The translations under genes and the position numbers were made by a program. Below, one piece after another: positions 14,401 to 16,051 of a stretch of 16,051 bases of DNA. Within the stretch, counting starts at the first letter, position 1. Every line of letters starts with the position of its first letter. The notes under the pieces were generated by a model, which was not told the DNA's origin, searched no databases, and saw only the letters and a program-made list of their open reading frames with translations. Source of the DNA: Synergistaceae bacterium (GTDB lineage Bacteria > Synergistota > Synergistia > Synergistales > Aminobacteriaceae); contig JAFTBA010000072.1 of NCBI GenBank assembly GCA_017458545.1, positions 1 to 16,051 on the forward strand, read 5' to 3'.

Positions 14401-14915
14401 AGGCTTTCACTAAGTGCATATTTTATGCGTTCGTCAGTACCCTGATACTTAATGCTTCCGTCAGGCATTTCGACAAAAGGCTGTGTACTGGTATCAGTTC
14501 CGCCGAAAATATATTGTCCTGCTACTTTGGTATTGAGGTTATCCATCATTATTTTTTTGTTTGCCTCAATCTGTGCGGTAATATCTTCGAGCTGATCCGA
14601 ACTTAATGCTCCGTCGCCTGCCTGAATGACTAAGTTTCGTATTGACTGGGCTGCATCAAGAACGTTGTTTAACGCGCTGTCGGCATAACGTAACATAGTT
14701 ACTGCGTTCGTTGTATTGGTCTGATATTTATCGTTGGCATTCATTGCCGACTGAACCGCTAATGAACGCGATATTGCCGAAGGGTTATCGGATAATTTGC
14801 TGTATTTGTTGCCTGAAGCTATCTGACGCTGTAAATCCTGAATATTTCTCTGGGACTGCGATAATGAATCCATCAGGCTTCCGTACATTGTTGCTGTTGT
14901 CAATCGGCTGTACAT
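11484..14915 (-). CDS. flgL: FlgL, flagellar hook-associated protein 3, with a very large central insertion
   Basis: Secreted structural protein joining hook (via FlgK) to the flagellin filament. 1143 residues, more than three times the roughly 320 of E. coli FlgL. Ends are typical: residues 1-140 are the flagellin-like N-terminal helix region (MYSRLTTATMYGSLMDSL, RQIASGNKYSKLSDNPSA, then GQYIFGGTDT at 133-142 and PDGSIKYQGTD at 151-161), and 1030-1143 the C-terminal helix region ending in the FlgL-type PSLLDFLH. Between about 190 and 1000 is an Asp-rich insertion that I read as about six related modules (near 208-318, 375-430, 497-600, 637-742, 780-870, 903-985), each a strand pair, a helix of the DLxxxIN type and further strands. 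The ATG at 14915 has AGGGA at 14924-14928. It follows flgK, as usual, but with a terminator-like hairpin between them. Confidence 0.93.
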   Translation of the reverse strand: MYSRLTTATMYGSLMDSLSQSQRNIQDLQRQIASGNKYSKLSDNPSAISRSLAVQSAMNANDKYQTNTTNAVTMLRYADSALNNVLDAAQSIRNLVIQAGDGALSSDQLEDITAQIEANKKIMMDNLNTKVAGQYIFGGTDTSTQPFVEMPDGSIKYQGTDERIKYALSESLLGDVSFAGSDIVPENEDSYFICSHYVPLDWTWTGREEKVQITVGNRTLSVFIPEDWKDSDYNKTNKYKDDSTKLINYTDNNGYRDPNEVSGITLNDLVSIINSSLEEQGADMLVHAYIETDYEAGTQQLFLKSNTGEKVGITGWPDTDYMPVEATVTTLDMSGDDWKPSDGDTSLLRLAVDNTSVSNLTDTQIAEMTDDELLNVSIVRINDTDTVESVAEKINRINGVFARTSADGNSIVISAERTGELPEDILRVDAAKEALHYPSLTIKSEGTATKMFTDDSVSEYTVTAKSETRKLDHSHMDVFDVLGMETAMKSREFGMNDTLTVDEGEQLHWRVISGGHTTDVKLNAGTYTLEDLASRLKNAGAGWLEVTVSEDVNDDSGQGTLNNEDKTQRLVIRGFNGEQVLFLDMNRNNYADRLGLSTALRTDAYDDKKTSDTSDDYIGRGMKCVNFPSAPCVDDNVGIPMRVQMNCGMYYDVNIRKADVINEQTGFVDRSKVMKEIVKQVNEIEGHDIMGFTQHVDSDGKDLPESSSIYFLSGEAFTVVDMPFNDPEWNDYSGGLAAQMGIHGGVTSNLQQTSIPMKDSRLTDSGTFGDAYELAGQTFREGTIRFSNLSHSVEIDVSANDTVKDVMDRLRTQAGDWLYVNYYDTHMGQEAARNSGDYPLISISSVDGSAVNVVDIKSHIAEDALGLSTAIQGRLNEDGTGNGIMDFEWKMATSTEDAEFPADTLSITVAGYTHTIDLTAMRDVTSDDKIMADDIVKFINARMQDYDVQAEINKDNELMVWSPRGYSVKIEFAGDNDTEAFIGTDVSARSYYRGGYDLEGEANTRGIDDNDMYISGIHAQNATIRSGANTMRQNGFGVINDVIAAVESGNRDDIADKMLPRIDNFINNILSAMAENGALQARYQYNNERLVTESSIMDEQYDDLVKVDPADAISQLMIADYMYQANLAVIARLIQPSLLDFLH

Positions 14916-14938
14916 GATAAAAATCCCTGCTCCTCTGT

Positions 14939-14969
14939 AAAAAAATTCCCTCCCGTTCTTTCAGGAGGG
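14939..14969 (-). terminator. Terminator-like hairpin between flgK and flgL
   Basis: On the minus strand CCCTCC and GGAGGG (14964-14969 and 14948-14953) form a 6-bp all-strong stem around a 10-base loop, followed by AATTTTTTT ending at 14939. This is a good intrinsic terminator shape for flgK, yet the flgL start is only 24 bases beyond the T-run, so flgL needs read-through or a start site inside this short gap. No convincing promoter box was seen in the 86-base gap. Confidence 0.65.
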
Positions 14970-15001
14970 TGAGAATTTTCTCTCAACGGGTTACGTAGAA
15001 A

Positions 15002-16051
15002 TTATCGGCCTACTAAACCCATTCCGTTAATTATAGTGTTCAGCATCTCGTCCATAGCTGTTATGTATCTTGACATTGCGCCGAATGCCCTGTTGAGTAT
15101 TACTATGTCCATTAATTCCTCATCGAGATTGACTCCCGAACAAGCCTGACGCTGTGAGTCTATCTGTTCCGAAACTGCTGCTTCAGTTGTGTACATGAGT
15201 TTTGCGTGTCCTGCCTCAGTTCCGACCTGAGAGAGCATTGCGTCATATATACCGCCTATGCTTATAGTTCCTCCCTGAAGCACTTTATCGAAATTCAACG
15301 CTACCATTCTCGAGGCATTAGTACCGTCTCCCGAACCTCCGCTTACACCTGAGACTGCTTTGCCCTCATCATTTCTTTTGCCCATAGCGGCACCGATTAA
15401 AGAAGGGTCATAAGTTACGCGGTCAGTAACTTTGAGTTTAGATGATGCCCCTGCTTTCTGAGTCAGTACATCGAAGAACGCAACGCCCGTTGTATTAATG
15501 TCAGCAGAAACTCCATAGCCTGAATACTGATAAGCGTTTAAGTGTTTAACGAGGCCGTAAGCCATCTCATCAAGCTCGGATTTGAGGTTGGGTATCATTT
15601 CGTCTCTTGCTTCCTCAAGTCCTTTGATTGAACCGTCGCGGACATGGTGAAGGACTCTGATTGTTGTTGTACCTGTATTCTTGAGGTTGAGCCACATGCC
15701 CGGGTTGACTTCTGTAAGCTCCTTAGCCTCGTACCTGCTGCGTATGTCTCCTGATGTTGCCGGGATTCTTCTGGCTTTGTTGAGCATGTTGTCGGACGAA
15801 AGATAATGAACACCGTTAAGGCTGAATGAAGCGTCCTTAGCCAAACCCGTCTCAGGTATGTAAGCAACTTCCCTGAAACTCGTGAGATATTTGCCGTCCT
15901 CATCAGTTATGTCAGTTGTTACGGCCTGATTTCTTGTGAGGCCGAGTCTCCTGAGAACCTGCATATTTCCGTCCTCAGAACCCATTAACGTTATCCTCTG
16001 TGCTTCACCTGCAACGTTCGCTGAAATCTCAAGGTAACCGTTATCGACTGA
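15002..16051 (-). CDS. flgK: FlgK, flagellar hook-associated protein 1 (C-terminal part; 5' end outside window)
   Basis: The first hook-filament junction protein, assembled on the hook tip before FlgL. The frame is open to the right edge, so the ATG visible at 15985 is internal; 349 C-terminal codons are present. The edge region reads VDNGYLEISANVAGEAQRI, with a further block QVLRRLGL that recalls the repeat motifs of FlgL. The middle shows the conserved helix stretch with MIPNLKSELDEMAYGLVKHLN, followed by GVAFFDVL, as in FlgK. The C-terminus has the hallmark GVNLDEELMDIVILNRAFGA, then RYITAMDEMLNTIINGMGL, the helix that packs in the filament core. It is transcribed toward flgL, 86 bases away. 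The identification as FlgK and not FlgE or FlgL rests on this C-terminal block. Confidence 0.92.
   Translation of the reverse strand, partial: SVDNGYLEISANVAGEAQRITLMGSEDGNMQVLRRLGLTRNQAVTTDITDEDGKYLTSFREVAYIPETGLAKDASFSLNGVHYLSSDNMLNKARRIPATSGDIRSRYEAKELTEVNPGMWLNLKNTGTTTIRVLHHVRDGSIKGLEEARDEMIPNLKSELDEMAYGLVKHLNAYQYSGYGVSADINTTGVAFFDVLTQKAGASSKLKVTDRVTYDPSLIGAAMGKRNDEGKAVSGVSGGSGDGTNASRMVALNFDKVLQGGTISIGGIYDAMLSQVGTEAGHAKLMYTTEAAVSEQIDSQRQACSGVNLDEELMDIVILNRAFGAMSRYITAMDEMLNTIINGMGLVGR

Noticed and set aside
15002..15985. A complete short flgK starting at the ATG at 15985
   Set aside because: The frame continues without a stop to the window edge and its upstream codons read as FlgK-like sequence, so the ATG is internal.

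Overview
The window reads as chromosomal DNA of a flagellated, Gram-negative-type bacterium. It carries the two hook-filament junction proteins, a pathway that decorates lipid A with 4-amino-4-deoxy-L-arabinose (Ara4N), and a peptide-type ABC importer with an exported binding protein. A gut or rumen anaerobe, possibly a member of the Synergistaceae, would fit the mix (peptide transporters, flagella, an orphan radical SAM 'mobile pair' gene), but this placement is an impression and not shown by any marker gene. Coding density is very high, with no gene-free stretch over 300 bases, and no tRNA, rRNA, transposase or CRISPR array was seen.

Layout, left to right. (1) Positions 1-3038, minus strand: an importer operon transcribed leftward in the order exported solute-binding protein, first permease, second permease (cut by the window edge), driven by a good sigma70-type promoter at 3010-3038, with a strong hairpin between the binding protein and the permeases. 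(2) 3115-4010, plus strand: a small exported protein made of two nearly identical cupin domains, followed by a clear intrinsic terminator. (3) 4017-10451, minus strand: a six-gene Ara4N operon in the order arnC, arnA formyltransferase, arnD, arnB-like aminotransferase, arnA decarboxylase, arnT. The two enzyme activities fused in enterobacterial ArnA are separate, non-adjacent genes here. The first genes are translationally coupled by one-base overlaps. (4) 10548-11432, plus strand: a radical SAM protein divergent from the arn operon, the two promoters sharing the same DNA. (5) 11484-16051, minus strand: an exceptionally large flgL (1143 codons) preceded by the 3' part of flgK, with a terminator-like hairpin between them.

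How the genes work together. ArnA-decarboxylase makes the UDP-4-keto-pentose, the aminotransferase makes UDP-Ara4N, ArnA-formyltransferase N-formylates it, ArnC moves the formylated sugar to undecaprenyl phosphate, ArnD deformylates it, and ArnT transfers Ara4N to lipid A on the outer face of the inner membrane. UDP-glucose dehydrogenase (Ugd) and the ArnE/ArnF flippase are not in the window. FlgK and FlgL form the junction between flagellar hook and filament.

Most worth a second look: the FlgL central insertion, which I read as about six copies of a flagellin-IN-like module; the split arn pathway with a PseC-like enzyme in the ArnB position; a G-tract repeat present twice beside stop codons, once supplying the arnT ribosome binding site; and hairpins placed inside two operons.
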